This document shows, in pieces, positions 1-11,853 of a stretch of DNA of 64,000 nt (positions are counted from its first letter, which is position 1; each line of letters begins with the position of its first letter). The translations under genes were made by a program, and so were the position numbers. The notes under the pieces were generated by a model. It saw only the letters and a program-made list of their open reading frames with translations. It made no database searches and was not told the origin of the DNA. The stretch is from Undaria pinnatifida. Its lineage: Eukaryota > Sar > Phaeophyceae > Laminariales > Alariaceae. The stretch lies in NCBI GenBank assembly GCA_012845835.1, contig JABAKD010000027.1, forward strand, positions 14,360,332 to 14,424,331, read 5' to 3'.

Positions 1-1240
1 TGGACCCCCTACCGCCCCCCTTTTCACGGCTACCCTGACCCAAACCATCCCACCTATACCAGGCCTACAACGGTACCTCCCGGCCAGCTTTTCCGTTAGC
101 CCACCAGCGTGCCCTGGTTCCCCCAACCACAACAAACCCGCGGTTATCGCTCCCGACCTAGCTCTTTAGCTACTCCTTCATTAACCGGATCCTTGCCACC
201 AACGGCCCTTCAGCTTTCCTCCACGACACAACCACGGACGACCCCGACTGATTCTGCTTCCGTTGCCAGTGAACACCGAACAGTTCCCCTCCAACCCAAC
301 GGTCGCGAATCCCCATCCGACACCAATACCGCCACCCCCCTTTTGCCTCAACAACCCTGTAGGTTCACCACCTGAACCTAGGCAACCCCTACCCGTCCCT
401 GAAGGCATCTCTGTGACGCCGCTGTCGCCACCGCCCCCTGCCCTAACATTCCGATAGGTTTACCATCTGAACCTTTGGGTTTGTTCCTTTCCGGTTATGA
501 CCTCTCCGAGCCGAGCATCGGCTTGGGTGGGCTCGTTCCCCCGTCCCTCCCAACCCACCACCACATCCCGCCGCTCCCATTTCCTGAGTTGGAGCTTATT
601 TTTGTTCCGGGTATGAGCGTTTCGAACCGACTATCGGTTTGAGTGGGCTCGCTACCTCTCCTCTACGACCCACCTCTACCATTCCACCGCCCTCTTTTTC
701 CGAGTTTGTTATTTTTTTTTGCCTCGGGCTCAGAAACTTCCCGATCCTGGTACGTATGGGACCTTTTTAGCCAGAAATCGGGCCCTTCCACGGCCTCTTC
801 GCTGCCCACGTCGAACGATGTCAGCATCCCATCCCGGGTATCGTTTTGGGTGGGCTAGTTCCCCCTCCCTTTCGACCCACCATCACTATCCGCCCCCATC
901 CACCGGCGACGCGCAAACCGTGCACCCTTCCTGTTAGGCATTGACTTGGGTGGGCTCAAACCCCCTCCCTCCTGCCCCATGCACCACGTTTCGCTGGAAA
1001 TACTTTCGGCAAACTCACCGTTGCGGACCATACCAAAACAATCCGTCGACCCCTTCTCCGCGCCAAAACCTCCGTCGGGTCTATTTCGCCCCATGACATC
1101 GCCTCCGGTTCGCTAGCCAGCTCTGAGAAAGGCGCCGAGGACGCTGGCGCTCCTCCTGGATCGGCTTTCAGGCCGTCCTTCGTTCTCCCCAGCGCCCACC
1201 ATTGGCGCATCCCTTTTTGGCCCTTCTCATTCTTCGTCGG
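1..1240. repeat. Degenerate C-rich tandem repeats
   Basis: A pyrimidine-rich stretch on the + strand. A GGGTGGGCTCGTTCCCC-like block recurs near 525, 642, 850 and 949, each time followed by C-rich sequence and a GACCCACC-type motif. This gives a loose, degenerate repeat at irregular intervals of roughly 100 to 200 bases. The short open frames on both strands are proline- or glycine-rich shadows of this composition, and no protein family is recognisable. It could be the 3' or gag part of a decayed retroelement read on the - strand, because the recombinase element at 34-39 kb has the same strand asymmetry. That is only a guess. Confidence 0.45.
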
Positions 1241-1384
1241 ACCATTATTTTCCCGGAGCCGTCATAGCTCCACAGCCGTCGCTGGAAACTGTGGACTGCC
1301 CTTCCGACTACGGTTCTTCTCGCCAGTACCTGTGGCTACACTTCTAAGATCATCGACCCCCCCCTATCGCCGCGTGAACACCCC

Positions 1385-1765
1385 GCAGAGCTCCATCGTC
1401 ACCTGAGTTTCGTCGTCAGCTGAGCTTTGCCACCAGAGCTCCATCGTCACCTGAGCTTCGTCGTCACCTGAGCTTCGTCGTCACCTGAGCTTTGCCACCA
1501 GAGCTCCATCGTCACCTGAGCTTCGTCGTCACCTGAGCTTCGCGACCAGAGCTCCACCTTCAACGGAGTTCCACCTTCCACCAGAGCTTCGTCGTCACCT
1601 GAGCTTTGCCACCAGAGCTCCATCGTCACCTGAGCTTCGCGACCAGAGCTCCACGTTCACCGGAGTTCCACGTTTCACCAGAGCTTCGTCGTCACCCGAG
1701 CTTCGCGACCAGAGCTCCACCTTTGTCAGAGCTCCACCTTTCACCTGAGCTCCACCTCCGTCTTC
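1385..1765. repeat. Minisatellite built on CACCTGAGCTTCG / CACCAGAGCTCCA
   Basis: About 380 bases of imperfect tandem repeats. The core alternates CACCTGAGCTTCGTCGT, CACCTGAGCTTTGC and CACCAGAGCTCCATCGT. Short open frames on both strands run through it only because the unit lacks stops. Confidence 0.85.
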
Positions 1766-2741
1766 CGCGACTTCATCATTCGATGTCTTTCTCCTTCAAG
1801 CCACTACCAACGTCAAGGCAACCTTTCTTCTTTTGGCCACTACCGCCGGCCCCGACGTCGTCGCCACCATCCACTCCGACAATCTGGGAATTATTTCACC
1901 GACTTCTGCAGCCATGCACCGATGGGCCTGCCGCTTCAAACCGCTACCAGCGGCGAGGCGCCCTCTCCCTGGCCACTACCACCGACTCCGGCGTCATCGC
2001 ATCGTCAGCGCCGACCAGCTGGGACATATTTCGCCGACTCCTGCAGCCACCGCGCCGGTAGGTTTGCTCCTTCAGTCCGCTACTAACCGCCCCGGCATCA
2101 CAGCCATCGCCGGCAACTTCGGGTCTTCTCTACCGCCTATTCCAGCAACCACGCCATTATCCTCGCCGCGTACAAAGCGAACTCCACCACCGCGAGAACC
2201 GCAGGCATCTCCACAGGCCCACTTTAAAGGACTACTACAGCGTCAACGCTTGCGCCTACATGTACGCTGCGGAACACGCACATTCCACCACCGCGCACGC
2301 TATCCGCCACCTTCTTCAACCTACCATATTGAACTACTACAGCCTCGTCTTCTTCCGTCACAAGAGCCTCTACCGTATCTTCCGCGAACACCCCACCCTC
2401 ACTGGTTCGTGCTCGGAGCTCTTCAACGCGTTTTACTGGACCATCATCCGTCTCCAGCGCTCCTACCACATCTTCCGCGAACACCACGACGTAACTGCCT
2501 CACGATCGGAGCGCTGCAGCACACCCTAGTACTACCACCAGCCGCGTTCCATCGGATCTTTCTTCAAACCCTACACCACCCGGTTCCAGGATCAACCTAC
2601 GGTGTCTCTACTGCATATATCTTCGCGGAGCACCATCTACGGACCAGCGTGCCTACAACGCCACGCGACAGGGATATCTGCAGCCAGGGTATTATCGCGT
2701 TGAGTCGCACTTACCCTTTTATCTTGTTGTCCCTGACCCTC
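1766..2741. other. Open but unrecognised stretch before the gap
   Basis: A + strand frame stays open from 1833 to the gap (about 300 codons) and is rich in Pro, Arg, His and Ser. I recognise no domain. The sequence is again C-rich, with repeated motifs such as CTACCACATCTTCCGCGAACA (two related copies near 2370 and 2463), so the openness may come from composition. There is no support for calling a gene. Confidence 0.3.
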
Positions 2742-3241
2742 NNNNNNNNNNNNNNNNNNNNNNNNNNNNNNNNNNNNNNNNNNNNNNNNNNNNNNNNNNN
2801 NNNNNNNNNNNNNNNNNNNNNNNNNNNNNNNNNNNNNNNNNNNNNNNNNNNNNNNNNNNNNNNNNNNNNNNNNNNNNNNNNNNNNNNNNNNNNNNNNNNN
2901 NNNNNNNNNNNNNNNNNNNNNNNNNNNNNNNNNNNNNNNNNNNNNNNNNNNNNNNNNNNNNNNNNNNNNNNNNNNNNNNNNNNNNNNNNNNNNNNNNNNN
3001 NNNNNNNNNNNNNNNNNNNNNNNNNNNNNNNNNNNNNNNNNNNNNNNNNNNNNNNNNNNNNNNNNNNNNNNNNNNNNNNNNNNNNNNNNNNNNNNNNNNN
3101 NNNNNNNNNNNNNNNNNNNNNNNNNNNNNNNNNNNNNNNNNNNNNNNNNNNNNNNNNNNNNNNNNNNNNNNNNNNNNNNNNNNNNNNNNNNNNNNNNNNN
3201 NNNNNNNNNNNNNNNNNNNNNNNNNNNNNNNNNNNNNNNNN
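2742..3241. other. Assembly gap, 500 N
   Basis: Exactly 500 undetermined bases, the usual placeholder for a scaffold gap of unknown size. Any open frame drawn through it is an artefact. Confidence 0.99.
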
Positions 3242-3289
3242 GATGCGTGGTCAACGGTGACAAGACTAAGGCAAGCAACAAATAAATTA

Positions 3290-4434
3290 GCACGCCCCCG
3301 CCCGGCCCCCCGCCCCCCTCCCGAAAAAAAAACGCCATCCACTCACCAGTTATACGACTTAGGCCGTTTCTTATAGCATTGGATTCTCATCTTCGATTCC
3401 GCCAGAATCCGATTCGGGCCCATTTCCGCCTTCTTATAGACACGGATTTTGGCACAATCCAACTCGGAAAAATCCGATTTCAGCTTTTCGAGTTGCGGCC
3501 ACTCGGATTCCTGACCAAAATCCGAGACGCTGCCCAACCCGGATTTCTGTCTCGGATTATTTGAAACTCTCTGGTTGCGCCGCGCGCGCACACACACACA
3601 CACACATCGGGCTACCCCACATGCGTGCTGCAGTGCCGGCGCTGTTAGGGCTGCTGGGCGTCGCCCGTGGGCTAGCCTACGAACTTGGCTTGCCCTCGGG
3701 ACGCGTGGTGCACCATCAAATGGCCGCGACAGCGAGAGAAAAAGCTGGTGTCGACGTTTCTGCTGTCTTTGCCACCACGCTAGCTGCCTTCCATCTGCAG
3801 CAGCAGCACTCTGCAAAATGCTCTATATATAGCTGCTTCCGCCAGGCTGTTGTAGCTTAGCAACAGCGACTCTGGTGCCTCTTGGTCCGGCATGTTTGCA
3901 ACGTCTGTGTGGTCTGCTGCGTGTGGTCTGCTGCCTCTGCGCTGCGTCTGTATGTCTGTATCGGTCTGCTGTGTGCTGCTGCTGCTGCTGCTGCTGTGTG
4001 GTGTTGGGTTTTGCGCGCGCTGTTTTCAAAAAAAATTGACAGTCCTGCTGAAATCCGTCTGACAAAATCCGTTCGCTATAAGAAAGGTCGGGCTTTCTTC
4101 TCCGCCCGAATTTTGCCGAATCGGATTCTGGCGGAATCGAAGATGAGAATCCAATGCTATAAGAAACGGCCTTACAGGATATAGACTGAAGGATAAACTG
4201 ATATGCATTCCTTCCCCACAGGCGCCGTCAGCCTTTTGTCCACCTCAAAAACGGGTATCACATCACCCCGTCGACCCGGATACAAGATAGTTCTAAGGGG
4301 AGTCGCCGACCTATGTATATCTTTAATGAGGACACACACCCAGTAATACGAACGATCGGAGTATCCCACACAGCTTGCAAAGATGAGTTTCGACGAAATA
4401 TTCGATCTCACCGCTGGAGTCTATTTTTTTTATA
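3290..4434 (+). repeat. Family B dispersed repeat, split by a MITE
   Basis: The left part (3290-3361, C-rich, ending CACCAGTTATACGACTTA) and the right part (4172-4434) together match the other family B copies at 40148-40697 and 45318-45858. The right part keeps the shared blocks GGGGAGTCGCCGACC, GAGGACACACA and CTTGCAAAGATGAGTTTCGA and ends in a T-rich tail. It is more diverged than the later copies. The MITE at 3362-4171 sits inside it, so family B was already here when the MITE arrived. Confidence 0.75.
3362..4171. mobile_element. PIF/Harbinger-like MITE, 810 bp
   Basis: The ends are perfect inverted repeats of 56 bp (3362-3417 and 4116-4171), starting GGCCGTTTCTTATAGC. The element is flanked by a TTA duplication (3359-3361 and 4172-4174). 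A 3-bp TTA/TWA duplication and ends starting GG are typical of PIF/Harbinger elements. No transposase can be read inside. The interior holds a (CA)n tract near 3591-3606, GCT/CTG runs near 3977-3997 and A-rich segments. It is inserted in a family B repeat, and removing it restores the continuous CGACTTACAGG seen in the other copies. Superfamily assignment rests only on duplication and ends. Confidence 0.88.
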
Positions 4435-5266
4435 TTTATTTTGGTTCTGAAACATGTATCGCGGGAAACGAATCATGGCACGGCGTTTATTTTTTATTGC
4501 GGTATTTGCAGCGACCTCAACCAAGCGATACAACAATATCAGGTCCGAGCTTCATGGCTTCGTTGCTGTGGAGCGGCTGTATAAATATGGCAATGTCTTC
4601 ATCCTGCCACAACCCTTGGCATATATGCGAAGCAATTTCCAGCTATTATATTAGTCTAGTCTATATGTACGGCTATGATCTATGGTTGGTCCTGCAAGTT
4701 TGTAAACAGATATCAAAATATGAGACACATGACACAGGGGTTTTAGCCTATCCGAGGCATAGAAAAGAGGTACCAGCGAACGTCGGCACCCATGCAGAAC
4801 CCTTGTTCGTTCTACGTTCCCTTTCAGCGCGAGTGTAGCGGGGGCGGCGAATGCCGCCCGCGGAGCGAGGCGTCTTGTATAATATATGTACTGGTACCGG
4901 GTACCTGGTACATGGTAGACGTTGTTTCGGGACAACATATACCCGCAGCTTGTCATACCGCCGTACTTCAAGGTGTGAGTGGTCGCTTCAACAGGCCGAA
5001 CTTCTGATTGATGCCAGTATTCGTTTATCGAGCACACCACCACCGTGACACGGTGGGTCTTTTCCCCGACAGAACACTCTACGCTCCACAACAAGCTGAT
5101 GATACCCGCCGCAGATTTGATTGTTTTTTGAAACGTTTGCACACGACCCACACTGAGTTCCATCGCGCACAATTAACGTACCCGCCAGAATAACTATCCG
5201 CGCACGATTCGTCACTACTACTCGGTGCGCCGAAGACCATGAAGTACGGACTGTTTTCAAACCAAC

Positions 5267-5335
5267 AGCTTGCAAAGTTGAGTTTCGATCATTCAACCGA
5301 TCATACTCACAGCTGACGTTTTTCAATTTTTCTTA
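5267..5335 (+). repeat. Diverged family B tail upstream of copy A
   Basis: The block CAGCTTGCAAAGTTGAGTTT followed by CTCACAGCTG and a T-rich run matches the 3' part of family B (compare 40624-40697). It lies about 330 bases upstream of the copy A start codon. A related but weaker match lies at 43994-44060, just upstream of exon 2 of copy B. Confidence 0.55.
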
Positions 5336-5344
5336 CTACTACAG

Positions 5345-5353
5345 TATAAAAAA
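5345..5353 (+). promoter_or_regulatory. Possible TATA box of copy A
   Basis: TATAAAAAA lies 306 bases before the start codon at 5659. If used, it would give a 5' leader of about 280 bases. It directly follows the family B tail, so the promoter element may be repeat-derived. No transcript data support it. Confidence 0.25.
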
Positions 5354-5658
5354 GCAACAGGGAGGCAGCACGCCAAGTTACAGACCGTTTTTAAACCAAG
5401 AGCCACACACACAGGCAAGGCAGCAGCACACCAAGCAACATACCGTGCATTCAAAAACGAAGCAAGGCAGGTAGCAGCTCCAGCCCCGCCGCGTGCGTGC
5501 CGTTCAGTAACAGTTATAGTAGACTAGTCTATAATAGTTACGTGGTAGTAGAGTTAACAGTCATCCCGCGGTAGCGGTTGCGGTTTTTTTGGGTCAAAAG
5601 GTTTCCCAGCATTGTCCGGTTCAGCTCCTCAAGCAAGTGAGAACCTAAGTACCCCAGC

Positions 5659-5813
5659 ATGGCCTTCTACAAGTTTGTGAGCATTGTGGCTTGCGGTGCG
5701 GTGCTGCTGCTGCTGGGTGCGGTGGACGCCTGCTCGTGTGCAGCTGTCTCAGGGGGGCTGTGCGAATATGTCGAAACTTCGGACGTTGTGCTGCGTGCGA
5801 CCGTGTTGTCAAG
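5659..5813 (+). CDS. Copy A exon 1: signal peptide and CSC motif
   Basis: The exon encodes 51 residues. A hydrophobic core (residues 7-20) is followed by A-V-D-A and then Cys25-Ser-Cys27. The third NTR cysteine (in GGLCEY) and the S-D-V-V-L-R-A strand correspond to the S-D-L-V-I-R-A strand of animal TIMPs. The donor is AAG|GTGAGG, phase 2. Copy B exon 1 uses the same donor at the same place. Confidence 0.85.
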
Positions 5814-8800
5814 GTGAGGAAGACAACGCACGCCTCCGGCCTTTCTGGTGGTGTCCAGCTGTAGTAGTAGGAGCGGTATCAACAGCACAGGACACCTCGT
5901 ATTTTATACTGACCCACGCGTACGAAGGGGGCGCTGTTTGTATCATTTATTTGTTTTTTAAATTTTATTTCGCTGGCTTTTTCGACTCCAGTTTGCATGA
6001 ACAGTAGACTAGACTCTATGTATGGAAAAAAAGCGACTGTAGATATTGCCTGCTGGATGGAGCTATTAATAGTATACTCGTTCGTATGTATGTATGTGAA
6101 TGTGAGTGTGAATGTGAGTGAGAAGAGATGGCAGTTAGTTCCACCTGGCATTCACACAGCGACTACTATTACTATTATACTATGGGTTTCGTTAAGCCAG
6201 AGGGTGCGTGTTACACTAAATAGTAGCCTCAGGCAAGCGTAACGGCTCGTAGCTTTCATATTTCCCCGCACACAACAGCCGGCGTTGCTTACTGTGCCCT
6301 GTTGTTGCGTCTTAGTAGGTGTCGTCCTGTGTACTGTATGATCTCCCCTGCCTGGCTTTCGTTGCCCAGCGCGGTTCGGGCGGGGCCCGAGTGGCGTGCC
6401 TTTTATTATGCTCGTCAATCGGAGCAAACTAAGCTGTTCCGAAGAGCAACCCCTCATACTTGATGCATGATACTTTTCAATATGCAGTCTAGGAGGCTTG
6501 TTATCATCCGTTCTTGAGTATGTGCAGCATTACCTTCAACATGGATAGACTATCAATAAGGTATCACTCAGACCGTAAACCCTACTATTAATATTAAACA
6601 TAACATTTTTCACGGAAGAGGAACGAACCCAAGCGAAGGTAAAGATGGAAATCTGCGCGACGTCAGACTCTCCCGCCTGTATGCCTAGTTCCGGCTTAGC
6701 ATCGCTCTAATAATAGTACCATCGACAGCAAGCAGTGCTGTTCATTATTTGCACCGTTTTGGTGCCCCCTCGGGTGTTGATCATATTTCTGGGGGTGGGT
6801 GTGTATTAGTCGTCGACCTTGAGGCTGTGCTGCACACTGTCGGAGCGCGTAAGCATGAAAATCACGGATTGATGAGATCTGAATATATGTACGAGGTAGA
6901 GGTTATCCAAGTAAAGCTTGTAGTGGTATTGCAGAGCGATCCGATCATACGTATTAATATACAACTTGCTGGTGACTGCAACAACGTATATATTGTACCA
7001 CTCTGGATATACCTTCAAGGATCGCTTGGTATTCAACCTATTAATACAGTAATATCCCGACGGTCCCTCCCTATGAATTTGGTGTGAAGTGGTATGTTTT
7101 GAGCAACAATATAAACCTGGAAGCCTCTTGTGCCGGGCACTATTAATATATTCTGCATTGGCGTTGTCGTTGTGTTTGTGCCAATTTATCAACGCAGAGA
7201 TCTGGCGCTTGATCGACGCGCTCCCATTGTGCGGACTAAAACACTTGGAGCTAGACTCAGAATGCATTTTTTTAGTTAGAAACGGTCAACAAAACAAGCT
7301 ATTTTAACAGTCAAAAAGGGGTCCGGTCTATGCCAATGCCATGGAATTCCGCGAGACATGACCCCCGCAGAAAGGTGTTCTACGGGAAAAACGCCCTACG
7401 CAGACGTCGTGTGGACATTCCCAACGCTATTCCGTGAGCACGCTTGCATACATATTGCTCGTATCGGGCTATTTCCACCTTTTTCGCAAAATATACTGTT
7501 AATACTACTGCATGCTGCCGATACAGGTGAAGCCCCGGCGCAACCATTATTTAATAGTACAGCTTTTTGTTATTATAAATGCTACTGGAATGGTATACAA
7601 AACGATCTGTCGCAGCTCTTATAATCATGGCAGGACATCGCATGCATGCTCCTCTCGGAAGTATACCCGGGGCTTGCCCATCGGCAGCAAGAAACAGGGC
7701 AGCGAAAAAGGCTATTACTTTGTTGATGCTCGATCCAGCAGAAGTAGCCGGGCGGTATATGAGCAGGGCACGGACACAAACGCAAAAAAAAAATGAATGC
7801 TCGGAAGCCGTTGTTTTGGTATCGTGCGTTTGTCTCCCCGCTTTTTATGTGGTCACTGACGTCGTCGTTGAAGAGCGTCGGGGCCATACACAGAGGTGGG
7901 TGTAGAGCGCTTCCCGTACAGTAGTTATATCGTTTTTCTGACGTTGATGCATGTGGCGGGGAATTCTATGCGCGTGTCGCATATATCTTTGGCCTCTTCT
8001 TGTGTTTGCCTCCACGAAAAAGGTGTGATCACTAATGGAGAGCTAAGAACGGTGTCATGTCCTATACTTGGTCCCCACGCAAAAAGCGTGGTCATTGAAG
8101 AGATTTGGATTGGTGCTGTGTGTATGGGGTGTGCATAGAGCGCTTTCCGTACATCGCCTGTCTGGCGTCGATCCCTTTCGCGTCGAATGCCGTGCAGTTG
8201 GCACAGGCTTTTTTGCATCTGGCATTACATGATGCGCTTCCGCGCGAGAAGTATGGTCGCTGAAGGGTGCTGGGTATTGTTTAGAAGAAGTCATCGGTGA
8301 AGAGTGCTTCCCGTGTGATAGATCGCTTTTTCTCGAATTGCGGCATTTCGTGCCGAGTCTCATGCACCAATCTTCGCAGATGATTGTGTTGCTTGCATCG
8401 GGCATAACGTATTTGTTTCCACACAAAACATGTGGCCACTGAAGAGCGCTCAACATTGCTTTCAAGAGGTCTGTGTGGAGCGCTTCCCATGGACAACTTG
8501 TTTGGTGTTGATTATTATCGCACGAGCCCCACGTGCTCGGTAAAACCAACCCCACCACGTGTTTGAGCTAATCCAGTCACTGGCTCAAACGCCCCGCAAC
8601 ACGCGCGATCGGCGTATCACCCACTTACTTGCAAAAAATTAGTGTCAACGAATTCCATGATATCACAGCTGTTATGGAATAATGGTGTGTAATGTTTTGT
8701 AATGAATATCTTGCTGTGCAGGCGGTTCCCGCACAAATATTTATCTAGTTCCCAGGCAATGAATTCGCACCGTGTAGGACGCGTGCTACGATGGGGGGGG

Positions 8801-11800
8801 GAGGGGCACCGAAAATTCTTAGGATCCTTCCTCGCTTGAGAAGACTCCCTACATAACACATAAGACATAATACATAACACATAACACATAACACACAATG
8901 CATAATACATAACACATAATACTACATACTTCTGCCTCACCCAAAGAGTGTAATTGAGAGCAACAAAAAATGCACCCCAGATGAACGATACCGCCATAGC
9001 CATGACCTAGGTAAACTAAGAGAAAAATACTGCTGTACAACACAAATGCCGTTCCAACGGTATCGGGGACCAGGTGCTTCCCGACGTGGGGAGCCCCGCC
9101 TGAGCGAAGTAGTCCAGCGAAGAAGTGCTGCATGTACCACTAGACTACAGTGTTAGTATAGGACAGGACAGCTGACAAAAAACAGGATGGTAAAGTAAGC
9201 CACGCTGTGACAGGTATTTATCAGAAGATATGAAGTGCGGGGGGCGTTGTACTGAAGTTAGCTCAGAGCTCACACTTTCTCAGAGAAGAAACACACGCTG
9301 TGAGTCAGTATTCGTGAGTCTTCTAACTGCAATTATACCAAGTGTAGGTTCCTGTACTGTGCAATGGGCACAGACCACTTCGATATCGAGCATCATGCGT
9401 TTTCCTCTCCCCTACCGCCCGCAGGTCGGAACAGACCGATATCAACGACGACATCACCTACACCGTCAGCACCACCGCCCTCTACAAGGAAGAACCCGAC
9501 ACAACCTACTCACAAGAAATTGGCATCGTCACGGGGGGCAACAGCGCCGCTTGCGGTGTCAATCTGAACCTAGGCGAAGAGTATCTCCTCGGTCTTTATC
9601 GGAGCGGAGCGAACGTTTTTGAGCCCGATCAGGAGGGCCAGCTAAGGGTTAGTTTGTGCGACCTGGTCATGGTCTGGAGCTCTGTCTCCGATGAGGACGA
9701 AGCAACTCTAGAAACTGGGTGTGAGGAGGACCTATGCGACGGGTCTTGCAGCGAATTTCAGGTTCGGAGTGACTACCGTAATACCCGTAAGGATACGTAC
9801 GGCAGGAAGGGGCACCTTCCGGAACTTTCACCTCAGCGGCGTTGACCTAATCAGTTGCAGCTCTTGTTTTTTTTTTCTTGCTATTTCGCCAAAAAATCCG
9901 CGGCCGAGTCGTTCTACGGTAGCCCCCCCAACGTTCATTTACTTTAACCAAATCGTCGGTTTCGAAACCAACTCCCGATCGTGTCTCCTGAAATACGGTG
10001 TCCCTCGACACCCCGATGTCATCGAGATAGATAGAACTTTGAAGCACACAAGAAATATAGGAATATACTTTGGTTTCAATAGGTATCATTCCTTGTATCG
10101 AGCAGCCATGAAGCGTCCGTTGGAGAAAATCGCTGGTTCTGGGGGGGGCTATCGTAGAATCAGTCGGCCGTCGTTTACCTGGTATTGTTTATGATACTCG
10201 GAGGGAAAATGGGGGAACCAGCGTCTACCGTGGTCATGTTCTGCGGAAAGAAACTGAAGGGGGGAAATGGTGGGGGGGGGGGATTGGGATTTTTTGGCAT
10301 CCCCGCCTCACAATGCCCTGTAAGGTGATCACCAGACCCAGGCCGTTACAAGCGCCACCTCGATCAAGGCCAAGTCGAAGCTGGTACCGTTGTCATGCAT
10401 AAGAGACTCCCTCTTCGGTAGACCTGTTGGGAGTGAGCCACATATGGCTACGTAGCGAACCCTCCGCGTGAAAGGCGCGTGCTGAGGATCATGGCCGTTA
10501 ATAATAGCGACCGGGATTGTTTAGATCAGGTTAGGTTTGAGGGTTTGGACGAAGGCTGCGGTTATCGGGGAGGGGTAGGATTGGGTTTAGTTGATAAACA
10601 CGAGGCCCTTTTGCGCCACCCCTATGTAACAATAGCCCATCACGTAACACACACCAATGTCACACGGGGGGTCTGCCAATAATGATTAATTGTCAAGAAC
10701 GGATGTCTCACTGCGCCAGTACCTCGCGCATTGGCATGGGAAAGCATTTCAACGCTAGCACGCATCTCACAGTACGCGCGCGTGCGAGACCAGTCGAGAT
10801 CGAAACGAAGCGGGGTGACCTCGCTAGATTTTTTTTGTACCGTAATATCCTCTGTTAACGCCCCCTGGGGGGTGCGTTTGTTTTTCAATAAAACGTTGTC
10901 CCCGGCGAGAACAAAGAGGTCGGGGGGGGTTCTGGAAAAAGGAAATAGGACTCAGGGGGAGAAAAAGCCCTCCTGGTTTTTTTTTCCTAAAAACAGCGCT
11001 CTCGACACATCCGCCACAGACTCGTGCCTAGCTCGCTTCCCCGCCCCAACGTACCTACCCCCCTGGGGGTTGCGTTTGTTTTTCAATGAAACGTTGTGCC
11101 CGGCGAGAACAAAAAGGTGGGGGGGGGTCTGGAAAAAGGAAATAGGACCGAGGGAGAAAGAGCCCTCTGGGGTTTTTTTTTCTAAAAACAGCGCTCTCGA
11201 CACATCCGCCACAGACTCGTGCCTGGCTCGCGTCCCCGCCCCCACGTACCTAGCGCCCAGTAACCAGCGATGTCGGGTCTCAACTCAGCATCCACGAGCA
11301 GGCACATAAGAAGCAAACGACGGACAACACTTAGGGATGCGTGCACCATTGGTCGGGGGATACTCGCGACGAAGAGCAGGGGGGGGTGTCCCTACCAAAC
11401 AAACGGAAAGGTCCAAAGACTCGAGAGCACCGCAGAAGTATGTATGTTTATGTTCATCTCCTGGGGTGGCATCGTTTTTTCTTACTGTCCCTCGGCGGAG
11501 GGCGATTCACTTTCGTATTCGAGTTGTCCCCGGGGATAACAGATAGAGAGGTACGTACGGGTGATTATTCAGTTAAAAGAAACACACACGATTTCCTCGG
11601 ACATAGCACAACGCTTTTTTTTTCGTGCTTTGGGGGGTCACATGGGCGGGAGCGCTGAACAGCGGGTATTACGGCGTATGCTTCGTAAATATTGATGGTA
11701 CTGCGAACAATACGGTGAATCATTTTTTCCTTGTTACTGTTGATGCTAATACTATTATTAATACTAATACTAGTATTATCAGGCGCTGTGGACCGAAGGT

Positions 11801-11821
11801 ACGGTGTAAGGGGATCGCTTG

Positions 11822-11853
<32 letters not shown>

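Noticed and set aside
1833-3260. 475-codon frame across the N gap
   Set aside because: Half of it is undetermined bases, and the rest is C-rich repeat-like sequence.
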